This document shows, piece after piece, positions 41,797-50,246 of a DNA stretch of 64,000 nt (positions within the stretch are counted from its first letter, which is position 1; every line of letters starts with the position of its first letter). The position numbers and the translations under genes were made by a program. The DNA lies in NCBI RefSeq assembly GCF_016862635.1, contig NZ_BONI01000048.1, forward strand, positions 1 to 64,000, written 5' to 3'. Origin of the DNA: Catellatospora coxensis. GTDB lineage: Bacteria; Actinomycetota; Actinomycetes; Mycobacteriales; Micromonosporaceae. The notes under the pieces were generated by a model, which did no database searches, was not told the DNA's origin, and saw nothing but the letters and a program-made list of their open reading frames with translations.

Positions 41797-43287
41797 ATGG
41801 CCACCACGGCGGTGCCGGCCTCGGGCAAACCGGTCAAAACCTGGCTGGGGCACCCCGGTGGCCTGGTCGTGCTGTTCCTCACCGAGATGTGGGAGCGGTT
41901 CAGCTTCTACGGCATGCGGGCCATCCTCACCCTGTTCCTGGCCACCGAGCTGACCGACGGCGGCTTCGGCATGGACGACGTCGCCGCCGCCTCGCTGTAC
42001 TCCATCTACAACTCGATGGTGTACTTCATGGCCCTGCCCGGCGGCTGGATCGCCGACCGGGTCATGGGCACCCGCCGCAGCGTGCTGTGGGGCGGCATCA
42101 TCATCGCCCTGGGCCACTACTCGCTGGCGTTCTCCGCCCGGTCGATGTTCTACCTCGGCCTGGTGCTCATCGTGCTCGGCACCGGCCTGCTCAAGCCCAA
42201 CATCTCCGCCATGGTCGGCGAGCTGTACGACAAGCACCCGGAGATGCACGAGTCCCGCCGCGACGCCGGCTTCACGCTGTTCTACCTCGGCATCAACCTG
42301 GGCGCTTTCATCGCCCCGCTGCTGACCGGCATCTTCGCCGCCCGCAAGGACTGGCACGTGGCGTTCGGCATCGCTGCGGTCGGCATGACCATCGCCGTGA
42401 TCCAGTACGTGCTGGGCTACCGCCGGCTCGAAGGCGTCGGCCTCAAAGCGCACAAGCCCCTGCAGCACCACGAACGCGACAAGATCCTGAAGATCGCCGG
42501 GATCTGCCTGGCCGTCGTGGTCGTGCTGCTGGCGATCGATGTCGCCGCGGGCACCTTCAAGGCCGACCACGTCAAGAACGCGCTCACCATCCTGGCGCTG
42601 GTCGTGCCCGCCCTGTACTTCATCATGATGTTCCGCGACCGCACGCTGACCCACCAGGAGCGCTCCCGGGTCAGCGCCTACGTGTGGATCTTCATCGGGG
42701 CGGCGCTGTTCTGGATGATCTACGACCAGGCGGGCAGCCTGGTCAACCTGTTCACCAACGAGAAGGTCGACCGGCAGGTCGGCAGCTTCGAGATCCCCAC
42801 CGCCTGGTTCCAGTCCGTCAACCCCGTGCTGATCCTGCTGCTCGCGCCCGTGTTCGCCTGGATGTGGACCAGGCTCGACCGCCGCCAGCCCGGCACCCCG
42901 GTCAAGTTCTCCCTAGCGCTGCTCGGCATCGGCGTGTCGTTCCTGGTGATGGGCGCCGCCGGCGCGGCCGCCGCCCGCGGGCTGATCTCGCCGTGGTGGA
43001 TCGTGCTGGTGTACTTCATCCAGACCTGCGCCGAGCTGCTGCTGTCCCCGGTCGGGCTGTCGGTCACCACCAAACTCGCCCCGCTGCGCTACGCCAGCCA
43101 GGTGATGGGCCTGTGGTTCCTGGCCACCGCCGCCGGCAACGCCCTCAACACCTGGGTGACGCCGCTGAGCGGCAAGCTGTCCGACGCCGCGTACTACGGC
43201 AGCCTGGGCCTGCTGGCGATCATCGTGGGCGTCTGCTTCTGGTTCGGCGCCCGCCGGATCGGCGAACTGATGTCCGGCGTGCACTGA
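41797..43287 (+). CDS. POT-family proton-coupled peptide transporter
   Basis: A 496-aa transporter with about 14 helices that takes up di- and tripeptides with protons. The family motif ExxERFxYYG is seen in FLTEMWERFSFYGMRAILTL. The PTR2 signature GTGLLKPNISAMVGELYDKH and FTLFYLGINLGAFIAPLLTG follow. ATG at 41797 with a GGGGGT site. A TPR-like gene follows after 12 nt and is probably co-transcribed. Confidence 0.94.
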   Translation: MATTAVPASGKPVKTWLGHPGGLVVLFLTEMWERFSFYGMRAILTLFLATELTDGGFGMDDVAAASLYSIYNSMVYFMALPGGWIADRVMGTRRSVLWGGIIIALGHYSLAFSARSMFYLGLVLIVLGTGLLKPNISAMVGELYDKHPEMHESRRDAGFTLFYLGINLGAFIAPLLTGIFAARKDWHVAFGIAAVGMTIAVIQYVLGYRRLEGVGLKAHKPLQHHERDKILKIAGICLAVVVVLLAIDVAAGTFKADHVKNALTILALVVPALYFIMMFRDRTLTHQERSRVSAYVWIFIGAALFWMIYDQAGSLVNLFTNEKVDRQVGSFEIPTAWFQSVNPVLILLLAPVFAWMWTRLDRRQPGTPVKFSLALLGIGVSFLVMGAAGAAAARGLISPWWIVLVYFIQTCAELLLSPVGLSVTTKLAPLRYASQVMGLWFLATAAGNALNTWVTPLSGKLSDAAYYGSLGLLAIIVGVCFWFGARRIGELMSGVH

Positions 43288-43299
43288 GAGGCGACACCG

Positions 43300-44256
43300 A
43301 TGACGACCCTTGCCGACACCATCACCGTCGAGCAGCTGCGCGACGACGTCACGTCGCTGGCCGGGCGGTGCCTGTGCGACCCGGTGACCGAGCTGTTCGG
43401 GCCGCTGCTGGAGGTCCAGGAGCGCGTCTTCAACCGCCTGGAGAACGACCCCGAACCCGACCACGCGCACGAGCTGTACCTGCTCGCGGCGCTGGTGTCC
43501 GGGATGCTCGCCAAGGCCCACCACGACCTCGACCGCGAGCACCAGGCGATGTCGCTGGCCCGGATGGCGTACGTGTGCGCCGACAACATCGGCCACCCCG
43601 GGCTGCGGGCGTGGAGCCGGGGCCTGCAGAGCCTGCTGGCGTACTCGGCGGGCCGGCCGCAGGAGGCCGCCGCGTTCGCCGACTGCGGCGCGCGCATCGC
43701 CGACGGGCAGAACGGCTCGGTGACCTCGTGGCTGGCCTGCTCGCAGGCCCGCGCGCAGGCGCGGCTCGGCGCGGCCGAACCGGCCCGGCTGGCCCTGGTG
43801 CGCGCCGACGACATGCGTGAACACCACGTGCACGACGACCTCGACGCGATCGGCGGGATCTTCTGGTTCGCCCCGCCCCGCCAGCACCACTACGCCGCCG
43901 ACGCGTACGCGTGCCTGCCCGGCCAGTCCGAGCGCGCGGTGCACGAGGCCACCCGGTCGATCGCCCTGTACGCGGCCGCCGCGCCCGAGCAGCGCTCCTT
44001 CGGCGACGAGGCGGGCGCGCGCTGCGTGCTCGCGCTGACCCGGGTGTGGGCCGGCGACGCGGCGGCGGCCCGGGACACCCTCGGGCCGGTGCTGCGCCTG
44101 GACCTGCCCAGGCGTACCGCCGAGGTGATGGCGGGGGTGTCCCGGGTCGGCGACGCGCTGCGCGACTCCCGCTTCACCGACGTGCCCGAGGCCCGCGACC
44201 TGCGTGCCCAGATCGAGTGGTTCGCCCAGCGCCCCGCGTCCGCACTGGCGAGCTGA
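43300..44256 (+). CDS. TPR-like helical protein, regulator-derived, no DNA-binding domain
   Basis: A 318-aa all-helical cytoplasmic protein. The pattern of helix pairs (HELYLLAALVSGMLAKAHHD, QAMSLARMAYVCADNIGHPG, LRAWSRGLQSLLAYSAGRPQ, ARAQARLGAAEPARLALVRA) is that of the C-terminal TPR sensor of actinomycete XRE regulators, but no helix-turn-helix precedes it; the start has a GAGAGGCGAC ribosome site. It may be an adaptor or a peptide sensor. It follows the POT transporter by 12 nt, which could link it to peptide uptake. Family not recognised with certainty. Confidence 0.7.
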   Translation: MTTLADTITVEQLRDDVTSLAGRCLCDPVTELFGPLLEVQERVFNRLENDPEPDHAHELYLLAALVSGMLAKAHHDLDREHQAMSLARMAYVCADNIGHPGLRAWSRGLQSLLAYSAGRPQEAAAFADCGARIADGQNGSVTSWLACSQARAQARLGAAEPARLALVRADDMREHHVHDDLDAIGGIFWFAPPRQHHYAADAYACLPGQSERAVHEATRSIALYAAAAPEQRSFGDEAGARCVLALTRVWAGDAAAARDTLGPVLRLDLPRRTAEVMAGVSRVGDALRDSRFTDVPEARDLRAQIEWFAQRPASALAS

Positions 44257-44334
44257 CGACGTCCCGGTCGAGATCCGGCGCGGCTACGCGGTGGTCGGGC
44301 CGGACCGTCACGACACGGGCGCGCCGACCGGTTC

Positions 44335-45597
44335 TCAGGCGCCGTCGGGCAGTGCTGCGGCCATCCGGGTGACCGCGGCGTGGGCCTGGGCGACGATCTC
44401 CGCGTCGGTGCGGTCGTGATGGTGCAGGACGGCCGCGGCGTCGCCGGCGGCCAGCAGCGCGAGCACCGGCTGCCCGAGGCCGCCGGTCAGGTCGGCCCAC
44501 TCGCACCAGGTGGCGGCGTCCTCACCCCACCACAGGTAACCCCCAGGGGAGATCGGCCAGAACCGCTCCGGATACCGCAGCAGCACCTTCTCCGCCCGGC
44601 CGGTGCCGATCCGGGCCAGCGCCGTCCGGTGCCCGGCCGGCAGGTCCACGGCCAGGTCCGCGAGCACCGCCAGGGGCAGCGCGAGCACGGCCCGCTCGGC
44701 GCGCAGCGCGCCCCACGGACCGGACACGGTCACGCCGTCGCCGTCGTGGCGCACCTCGGTCACCGGGTGGTCGAGGGCGATGTCGAGCCCGGCCGCCAGC
44801 CGCGCCGGTACCACGCCCAGGCCACCGGGCAGCCAGCGGTCGCCCTCGCCGACCCCGGGCTCGCCGAACGTGCCCCGGGCCGAGGCCAGCCGCAGGTCCA
44901 GCCCGGATTCCAGGACCACCCCGGCCTCGACGGCGTACGCCAGCACGCGGCGCGCCGGCTCGTCGAGCGTGGCGGCGTGGGCGGCGATCACGTCGCCGAG
45001 CGGCCGGTCCGCGGTCCCGGTCAGCACGTGCGCGGCTGCCGCCAGCGCGTCCAGGGCCTCCGGCGCGCCGTGGACCGGCCCGGACGCCGACAGGGTCAGC
45101 GGGTTCGTGAAGTCCGTCGCGACGGTCGGCAGCCCCCACCCGCGGGCCAGGGCGGCCAGGCTGTTGCCGGCGTACTGCTGCAGCCACGCCGCGCCCAGGT
45201 CGGCGGCGACACCGCCCAGGTCCACCGTGTGCACCCGCCCGCCGACCCGCCCCCGGGCCTCCACCACCCGCACCCGGCGGCCGTGCCGGTGCAGCTCCCG
45301 GGCCGCGGCCAGGCCCGCGACGCCCGCGCCGACGACCGTGACCTGCTCGCCGGGACGGCCCGCGCCGAGCAGGTGCCCGGCGGCGGTCAGGCCCGACTCG
45401 TACGCGCCGTGCGCCATCGCCGGCCGGGCCGGGTGCACGCCCTCCCCGGCCAGCACGAGGCGGTCCGACACGGGCGCTGCCAACCGGGCCCGGTCCGCGC
45501 CGGTCCCGCCGACCAGCAGGCCCGTCCACGCGCCGCGCGACCACGGGTCGGCGCTCCAGCGCGACACCGCCCACGCGACCGGCCGGGGCGCGCGCAC
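44335..45597 (-). CDS. Circularly permuted flavin amine-oxidase-like protein
   Basis: A 420-aa FAD protein with its family motifs in swapped order. Residues 8-77 contain AVSRWSADPWSRGAW, LVLAGEGVHPARPAMAHGAY and ESGLTAAGHLL. In monoamine oxidases this block closes the FAD site at the C-terminus. An 8-residue linker leads to the dinucleotide motif VTVVGAGVAGLAAARELHRH (about 86-105) and VVEARGRVGGRVHT, normally the N-terminus. The chain ends at DAEIVAQAHAAVTRMAAALP, just where the missing block would follow in a normal protein. GTG at 45597, one base after the preceding stop (TGATGTG), so translation is coupled. Because both FAD-binding blocks are present and adjacent in the fold, activity is plausible. 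Substrate unknown. Confidence 0.85.
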   Translation of the reverse strand: MRAPRPVAWAVSRWSADPWSRGAWTGLLVGGTGADRARLAAPVSDRLVLAGEGVHPARPAMAHGAYESGLTAAGHLLGAGRPGEQVTVVGAGVAGLAAARELHRHGRRVRVVEARGRVGGRVHTVDLGGVAADLGAAWLQQYAGNSLAALARGWGLPTVATDFTNPLTLSASGPVHGAPEALDALAAAAHVLTGTADRPLGDVIAAHAATLDEPARRVLAYAVEAGVVLESGLDLRLASARGTFGEPGVGEGDRWLPGGLGVVPARLAAGLDIALDHPVTEVRHDGDGVTVSGPWGALRAERAVLALPLAVLADLAVDLPAGHRTALARIGTGRAEKVLLRYPERFWPISPGGYLWWGEDAATWCEWADLTGGLGQPVLALLAAGDAAAVLHHHDRTDAEIVAQAHAAVTRMAAALPDGA

Positions 45598-45598
45598 A

Positions 45599-46696
45599 TC
45601 AGCCCAGCGTCAGCCAGGTGATGCCGAGTTCCCGCAACCGGGCATGCTCGGCGGCCGACAGCGGTGTCCGCCCGGTGGCGCGGCGCAGCAGCCCGGCCCG
45701 GTCCACGCCCAGCTCCTCGGCTGCCCGCGGCGCGGCCAGCCCGAACAGCAGGCCTTCGACGACCCCGGCGGCCTGCGCGGTCAGCCACGGCGCGACGCCG
45801 AGCGCGTCGGCCAGGTCCAGGCCGTGCACGGCCAGTTCCACGACCCGGGTGACCTGGAAGTCGGTCAGCCGCATCGGGTCGCCGTGGCGGGTGGTGACCA
45901 GCCGCGACCCCTGCGTCCCGGCGACCCGGGCCACGACCTGCGCCGACATCTGCTCGAACCAGTCGATCAGCTCCGCCGGGGTGCGCTGCTCGGCGTACTC
46001 CTGCGCGATGTCGACCCGCTGCCGGTCGGTCGCGGGGCTGAACCGCTCGTCGGGGGAGTAGTAGCGGGCCGTGTCGACCGGCGGGCCCGCCGGCGCGGGC
46101 GCGTCGAGCATCGCCAGGGTCCGCGACAGCGCGATCGCGGCGTGCGCGAACTCGCCGCGTACCGTCCACGGCGGGCAGCACGTCGGCCGGTCCAGGTCCG
46201 CGACCGGGGCCGCGCGCAGCGCCGCGACCAGCGCGGCCGACTCGGCGGCGACCGCCGCGCCGACCGTGGCCTCGTCCGGGACCAGCGACACGACCCGGAA
46301 CCGCTCGGCGACAGCGACGGTGTCGTCGTCGACCGTGAAGTCCGGCCGCCCGAGGTAGTCGCGCAGCTGCTGCGAGTGCCAGAAGTTCTCATGCGCGGCC
46401 CGCCAGCCCGCGACGCTGGTGTAGCCCTCGCCCTCGTCGATCGCGTGGGCGAGGTCGATCTCGCCGAGCGGCACCTGCCGCACCTCGGTGACCTCCAGGA
46501 CCGCGACCGGCTGCCCGCCGGAGTCGATCAGCGCCGACCGGTGGCCGGGTAACGGCAGCGGCTCGCCGTCGAGCTCGTACCCGATGAGCAGCCCCGTCGT
46601 GGCGGTCTTGCTCCCGTCGAGCACGGCGGCGACGAGCTTGTCCCGCAGCGGCCCGGGGAAAGCCAGCTCGTAATCACTCAACGCGTCGTAGACCAC
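45599..46696 (-). CDS. ASCH domain fused to maleylpyruvate-isomerase-like (DinB-fold) domain
   Basis: A 365-aa two-domain protein. Residues 1-140 form an ASCH domain (FPGPLRDKLVAAVLDGSKTA, TGLLIGYELDGEPLPLPGHR, VAGWRAAHENFWHSQQL), a fold thought to bind RNA or nucleotides. Residues about 145-365 form a mycothiol-dependent maleylpyruvate isomerase N-terminal (DinB four-helix) domain (DRPTCCPPWTVRGEFAHAAI, TRVVELAVHGLDLADALGV). The fusion is unusual. Start GTG at 46696. Coupled to the permuted amine oxidase downstream. The role of the pair is unknown; thiol or nucleotide chemistry may be involved. Confidence 0.8.
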   Translation of the reverse strand: MVYDALSDYELAFPGPLRDKLVAAVLDGSKTATTGLLIGYELDGEPLPLPGHRSALIDSGGQPVAVLEVTEVRQVPLGEIDLAHAIDEGEGYTSVAGWRAAHENFWHSQQLRDYLGRPDFTVDDDTVAVAERFRVVSLVPDEATVGAAVAAESAALVAALRAAPVADLDRPTCCPPWTVRGEFAHAAIALSRTLAMLDAPAPAGPPVDTARYYSPDERFSPATDRQRVDIAQEYAEQRTPAELIDWFEQMSAQVVARVAGTQGSRLVTTRHGDPMRLTDFQVTRVVELAVHGLDLADALGVAPWLTAQAAGVVEGLLFGLAAPRAAEELGVDRAGLLRRATGRTPLSAAEHARLRELGITWLTLG

Positions 46697-46747
46697 GCCG
46701 TCAGCCTAGATCCACCGGCCCCCCCAGGTCTCGCCGCGCACCCCCGG

Positions 46748-47899
46748 TCAGCCGGGCTCGGCCGGGGTGAGCGGCGCGGCGAGCAGGGCCAGCGCGCCCG
46801 CCAGGGCGAACGCTGCGCCGTAACCGGCCGGGGCGATGAGCAGGCCGAGCGCGGCCGGGGTCAGGGCCGCACCGACGTTCTGGACCGTGTTCTGCGTGCC
46901 CAGGGCACGCCCCGCCCAGACCGGCCCGGCGTGCTCGGCGACCGCCGTGTACGACAGGCCGTTGCCGCTCATCGACACCGCGACCGCGAGCACCAGCAGC
47001 GGCGCGGTCAGCCCCGACCCGGCCTGCGTCGCCCCGGCGACCAGCAGCACCACGGCGGCGTTGACCACCGCCAGCTGCCGCATCGGCCGCAGCCTGCTGG
47101 CCACCGCGTCCGACCAGCGCCCGCACACCAGCCGCCCCGCGCCGCCGAGCAGGTAGGCCGCGGCGGCCGCCCGCCCCGCCGCGCTCTCCGACCAGCCGCG
47201 TTCACCCACCAGGTACGCCACGGCGAAGACGCTGGTCGTGAACTGCGGCACGACCAGCAGCAGGCTCGCCCCGTGAATGCGCCACAACCCCGCCGTCCGG
47301 TACGGCGACCCCGCCGCGGCCACCACCGCCGGCTCCGGCCGGGGCGGATCGACCACGAACACGCCCACCGCGACCGCCGACACCAGGCAGACCGCCGCGC
47401 ACACCAGCAGCACCCCGCGCACCCCGTGCGCCTGCGCGACCAGCGGCGTGCCCAGCCCGGCCAGCGCGCCGGAGACCGGCAGCGCGGTCTGGCGCAGCCC
47501 CATCGCGAACCCGCGCCGCTGCGGCGGGAACCAGCCCAGCACCACCCGCCCGCTGGCCGCGTTGCCCGACGCGCACGCGGCTCCGGCCAGTGTCAGCGCC
47601 GCCCCGAGCGCCGCCAGGCCGGTCGCGTACGCCGCCAGGGTCAGCGTCAGCGTCGCGCAGGCCAGCCCGGCGGTCATGGTCAGGCGCTCGCCGTACCGGT
47701 CGGCGCACCAGCCCCAGGCGATCAGCGCCAGCACCATGCCCGCGCTCGGCGCGCCCAGCAGCAGCCCCACGTCGCCGAGCCCGTACCCCTGTGCGCGCAG
47801 CGCCGGCACCAGCAGGATCAGCGCACCGGTCGGCAGGTAGCAGGCCCCCTGGGCGAGCATGCCCAGCCCGAGCATCAGCCAGCGGTTCGGCGCCCCCAT
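46748..47899 (-). CDS. MFS transporter (CynX/NimT-like architecture)
   Basis: A 383-aa transporter with 12 hydrophobic segments, starting MGAPNRWLMLGLGMLAQGAC. Motif A region: AWGWCADRYGERLTMTAGLA. Helix 4/5 carries GNAASGRVVLGWFPPQRRGF with the MFS Arg. It resembles the oxalate/nitrate-like or CynX group of permeases, but specificity is not visible. It lies 51 nt upstream of the ASCH fusion gene on the same strand and may be co-transcribed. Confidence 0.85.
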   Translation of the reverse strand: MGAPNRWLMLGLGMLAQGACYLPTGALILLVPALRAQGYGLGDVGLLLGAPSAGMVLALIAWGWCADRYGERLTMTAGLACATLTLTLAAYATGLAALGAALTLAGAACASGNAASGRVVLGWFPPQRRGFAMGLRQTALPVSGALAGLGTPLVAQAHGVRGVLLVCAAVCLVSAVAVGVFVVDPPRPEPAVVAAAGSPYRTAGLWRIHGASLLLVVPQFTTSVFAVAYLVGERGWSESAAGRAAAAAYLLGGAGRLVCGRWSDAVASRLRPMRQLAVVNAAVVLLVAGATQAGSGLTAPLLVLAVAVSMSGNGLSYTAVAEHAGPVWAGRALGTQNTVQNVGAALTPAALGLLIAPAGYGAAFALAGALALLAAPLTPAEPG

Positions 47900-48036
47900 C
47901 GGCTGACGGTAGACGCCCGGCGGCCAGCTCCGATACGTGATCCTCGTCGCGGCGACCCGGTCGCGGATCGCAGGGTTATCGGCTTGACTCTGACGTAGCG
48001 GGAGACTCGAACCTGGTTCTCGGAAGGGAGAGAACC

Positions 48037-48795
48037 GTGGCTTACACCGTGGGCAAGGTCGCCGAACTCGCCGGAGTGACCGTCCGGACGCTGCACCACT
48101 ACGACGAGATCGGCCTGCTGTCGCCCAGCGAGCGCTCGTCCACCGGCTACCGCCGGTACGTCGACGCCGACCTGGAGCGGCTGCAGCAGATCCTGTACTA
48201 CCGGGAGCTGCAGTTCTCGCTGGAAGAGATCGCGGCCATCCTCGACGACCCGCAGTCCGACGCGACGGCGCACCTGCGCCGCCAGCACGAGCTGCTGACC
48301 GGGCGCATCAAGCGGCTGCAGGAGATGGTCACCGCGATCGAGTTCGCGATGGAGGCGAGCAAAGTGGGAGTCAACCTCACCCCTGAGGAGCGTTTCGAGG
48401 TCTTCGGGGACTTCAACCCCGACGACTACACCGAGGAGGTGGAGCAGCGCTGGGGCGGCACGGACGCCTACCGGGAGTCCACCCGCCGCACCGCCCGCTA
48501 CACCAAGGACGACTGGCTGCGTAACAAGCAGGAGAACGAGGACTGGGGCCGCCGCTTCACCGCCCTGATGGACTCCGGCACCCCCGCCGAGAGCCCCGAA
48601 GCGATGGACCTGGCCGAGGAGCACCGCCAACTCATCAGCCGCTGGTTCTACGAGTGCAACTACGAAATCCACACCGGCCTCGCCGACATGTACCTGGCCG
48701 ACGAGCGTTTCATGGCCACCTACGAGGCCATCAAACCCGGCATGACCCAGTACCTCCACGACGCGATCCACGCCAACGCCGTCGCCCGCGCGTGA
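48037..48795 (+). CDS. MerR-family regulator with TipAS ligand-binding domain
   Basis: A 252-aa TipAL-type regulator. N-terminal MerR winged helix (YTVGKVAELAGVTVRTLHHY, DEIGLLSPSERSSTGYRRY), a dimerisation coiled coil (LRRQHELLTGRIKRLQEMVT) and the C-terminal TipAS domain, which binds thiopeptides and similar compounds (FGDFNPDDYTEEVEQRWGGT, WFYECNYEIHTGLADMYLAD). Start GTG at 48037 after GGGAGAGAA. A TTGACT (47984-47989) followed by a GACTCTGACGTAGCGGGAGA quasi-dyad resembles a MerR-type promoter. No drug gene is adjacent. It may autoregulate. Confidence 0.92.
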   Translation: MAYTVGKVAELAGVTVRTLHHYDEIGLLSPSERSSTGYRRYVDADLERLQQILYYRELQFSLEEIAAILDDPQSDATAHLRRQHELLTGRIKRLQEMVTAIEFAMEASKVGVNLTPEERFEVFGDFNPDDYTEEVEQRWGGTDAYRESTRRTARYTKDDWLRNKQENEDWGRRFTALMDSGTPAESPEAMDLAEEHRQLISRWFYECNYEIHTGLADMYLADERFMATYEAIKPGMTQYLHDAIHANAVARA

Positions 48796-48798
48796 CAA

Positions 48799-48883
48799 GA
48801 TCACGACGATCTTGCGTGTACTGCGGGTACGACACGCGCCAATGGGGCGAACCCGCAACAGTTCACGCAAGATCGTCGTGATC
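48799..48883. repeat. Family B long hairpin, copy 2
   Basis: Perfect 20-bp arms (48799-48818, GATCACGACGATCTTGCGTG, and its complement 48864-48883). Inside, CTGCGGGT pairs with ACCCGCAACAG across a 2-nt bulge around CGACACGCGCCAAT. It begins three bases after the MerR stop and can serve as a terminator for MerR and DUF1918, which converge here. Confidence 0.8.
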
Positions 48884-48892
48884 TCGGGCAGG

Positions 48893-49081
48893 TCAGGTTG
48901 TGGTTTTGATGTGTGTGTCCGGGCCTGGGTAGAGGATTCCCTCGTGTTGGTCGTCTTCCCAGCGGACCGTGTACGGCGGGCTGCCGTCCTCGTGCGGCAC
49001 CGCGGTGATGACCCCGATCCTGCGGTGGTCCCCGACATGTGTGCCCTCGACGACGATCGTGTCGCCGACCTTTGCCTTCAT
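48893..49081 (-). CDS. DUF1918 small protein
   Basis: A 62-aa protein with the DUF1918 pattern: MKAKVGDTIVVEGTHVGDHR, RIGVITAVPHEDGSPPYTVR and WEDDQHEGILYPGPD. It is an SH3-like beta-barrel of unknown function, frequent in actinomycetes. ATG at 49081 has GAGGAGGTGGAGG upstream. It lies between a family B hairpin and a divergent phosphatase gene. Confidence 0.85.
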   Translation of the reverse strand: MKAKVGDTIVVEGTHVGDHRRIGVITAVPHEDGSPPYTVRWEDDQHEGILYPGPDTHIKTTT

Positions 49082-49177
49082 GGCCTCCACCTCCTCGTCC
49101 ATTGTCCGGACGAATCGGGGCCGGATGCACGTTTCGCGCAACCACGGCACGGGCCGGGCTGTGCCAGACTCCGGGCC

Positions 49178-49765
49178 ATGGCCGTATCGCTGGTGTACGA
49201 GACGCACTCGCCGACGCTGGACAACGAGGCGGGTTTCGCGACCGGCTGGCTGCCCGGCGAGCTGTCCCCGGCCGGCCTGGAAAGGGCGGCGGAGCTGGGC
49301 GAACGCCGCCGCGGGGAGCACCTGGACCTGGTCGTCAGCTCGGACCTGCGGCGGGCGGTGCAGACGGCGCGGATCGCGTTCGGGGGCAGCGGGGTCGAGC
49401 ACCGCACCGACGCGCGGCTGCGCGAGATCAACTACGGCGAGCTCAACGGTATGCCGGTGGCGCGGCTCGACGCGGAGCGGGCCCGCCGCGTCGACGCGCC
49501 GTTCCCGGGCGGGGAGTCCTACCGGCAGGTCGTGGAGCGCACCGCGGACCTGCTGGAGGAGCTGGCCGCCACCCACGACGGGCGGCGGGTGCTGCTGGTG
49601 GCGCACGCGGCCAACCGGTACGCCCTGGCCGTGCTGCTGGGCGGCGCGGACCTGGCCGAGCGGGTCGGCGCGCCGTTCACGTGGCAGCCGGGATGGGAGT
49701 ACACGCTGCCCGCGGGCTGGGTCAGGCCGGCGCCAGGACCCAGTGCAGCGGGCTCTGCTCGGTGA
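49178..49765 (+). CDS. Histidine-phosphatase-fold protein lacking the RHG arginine
   Basis: A 195-aa protein of the histidine phosphatase superfamily. The usual start RHGxT is replaced by YETHSPTLDNEAG, so the nucleophilic His is kept but the preceding Arg is Thr. The other features are present: VVSSDLRRAVQTARIAF, LREINYGELNGMPVARLDAE with the acid, and VLLVAHAANRYALAVLLGG with the second His. The ETHS form recurs in annotated actinomycete proteins; activity may differ from classical members. Its last 44 nt overlap the end of the convergent GNAT gene. Confidence 0.85.
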   Translation: MAVSLVYETHSPTLDNEAGFATGWLPGELSPAGLERAAELGERRRGEHLDLVVSSDLRRAVQTARIAFGGSGVEHRTDARLREINYGELNGMPVARLDAERARRVDAPFPGGESYRQVVERTADLLEELAATHDGRRVLLVAHAANRYALAVLLGGADLAERVGAPFTWQPGWEYTLPAGWVRPAPGPSAAGSAR

Positions 49766-50183
49766 AACCGGTCCGGCGCAGCACGTTCGCGCTTGGCTGG
49801 TTGTCGTATTCGAGGGTCGCGACGATCTGCCGCGCGCCGAGCCGGAACGCCAGCGCGACCAGCGCGGATGCGGCCTCGGCGGCGTAACCCTGGCCGCGCG
49901 CGGACTCGGCCAGGCCGTACCCGATCTCGACCGTGCCGGCCTCGTCGGGCGCGCCGTGGAAACCCACCCCGCCCACGACCAGGCCGCTCGCGCGGACCTC
50001 GATGGTGTACGGCACCCACGGCCCGGCGGGCGCGCCCGCCCGCAGATAGCCCCGGGCCGCGGACTGGTCGCCCTCGAACGGGAAGTCGTCGGCCCAGCGC
50101 TGCTCGCGCGGCGCGCCGTCGGCGATCCGCGCCGCCAGGATCGGGGTCAGTGGGCGCAGCAGCAGCCGCTCGGTCTCGATCAC
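49722..50183 (-). CDS. GNAT-family N-acetyltransferase (RimJ/RimL type)
   Basis: A 153-aa acetyl-CoA-dependent acetyltransferase. Start GTG at 50183 ([20 protein letters not shown]), typical of the RimJ-like group. [20 protein letters not shown] contains the acetyl-CoA loop and [20 protein letters not shown] the final strand-helix unit. Substrate unknown. Convergent overlap with the phosphatase gene is unusual but both frames are well supported. Confidence 0.87.
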   Translation of the reverse strand: MIETERLLLRPLTPILAARIADGAPREQRWADDFPFEGDQSAARGYLRAGAPAGPWVPYTIEVRASGLVVGGVGFHGAPDEAGTVEIGYGLAESARGQGYAAEAASALVALAFRLGARQIVATLEYDNQPSANVLRRTGFTEQSPLHWVLAPA

Positions 50184-50246
50184 AAGTCCAGCAGCGTACC
50201 GGCGCGGCGCACCCCCGTCTCGCCCACCGGGGACGAAACAGGCATC

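Noticed and set aside
45387-46181. Alternative minus-strand frame starting from the ATG that overlaps the ASCH-fusion stop
   Set aside because: Arg- and Pro-rich translation with no family features; the GTG frame two bases on encodes the conserved flavoprotein motifs.
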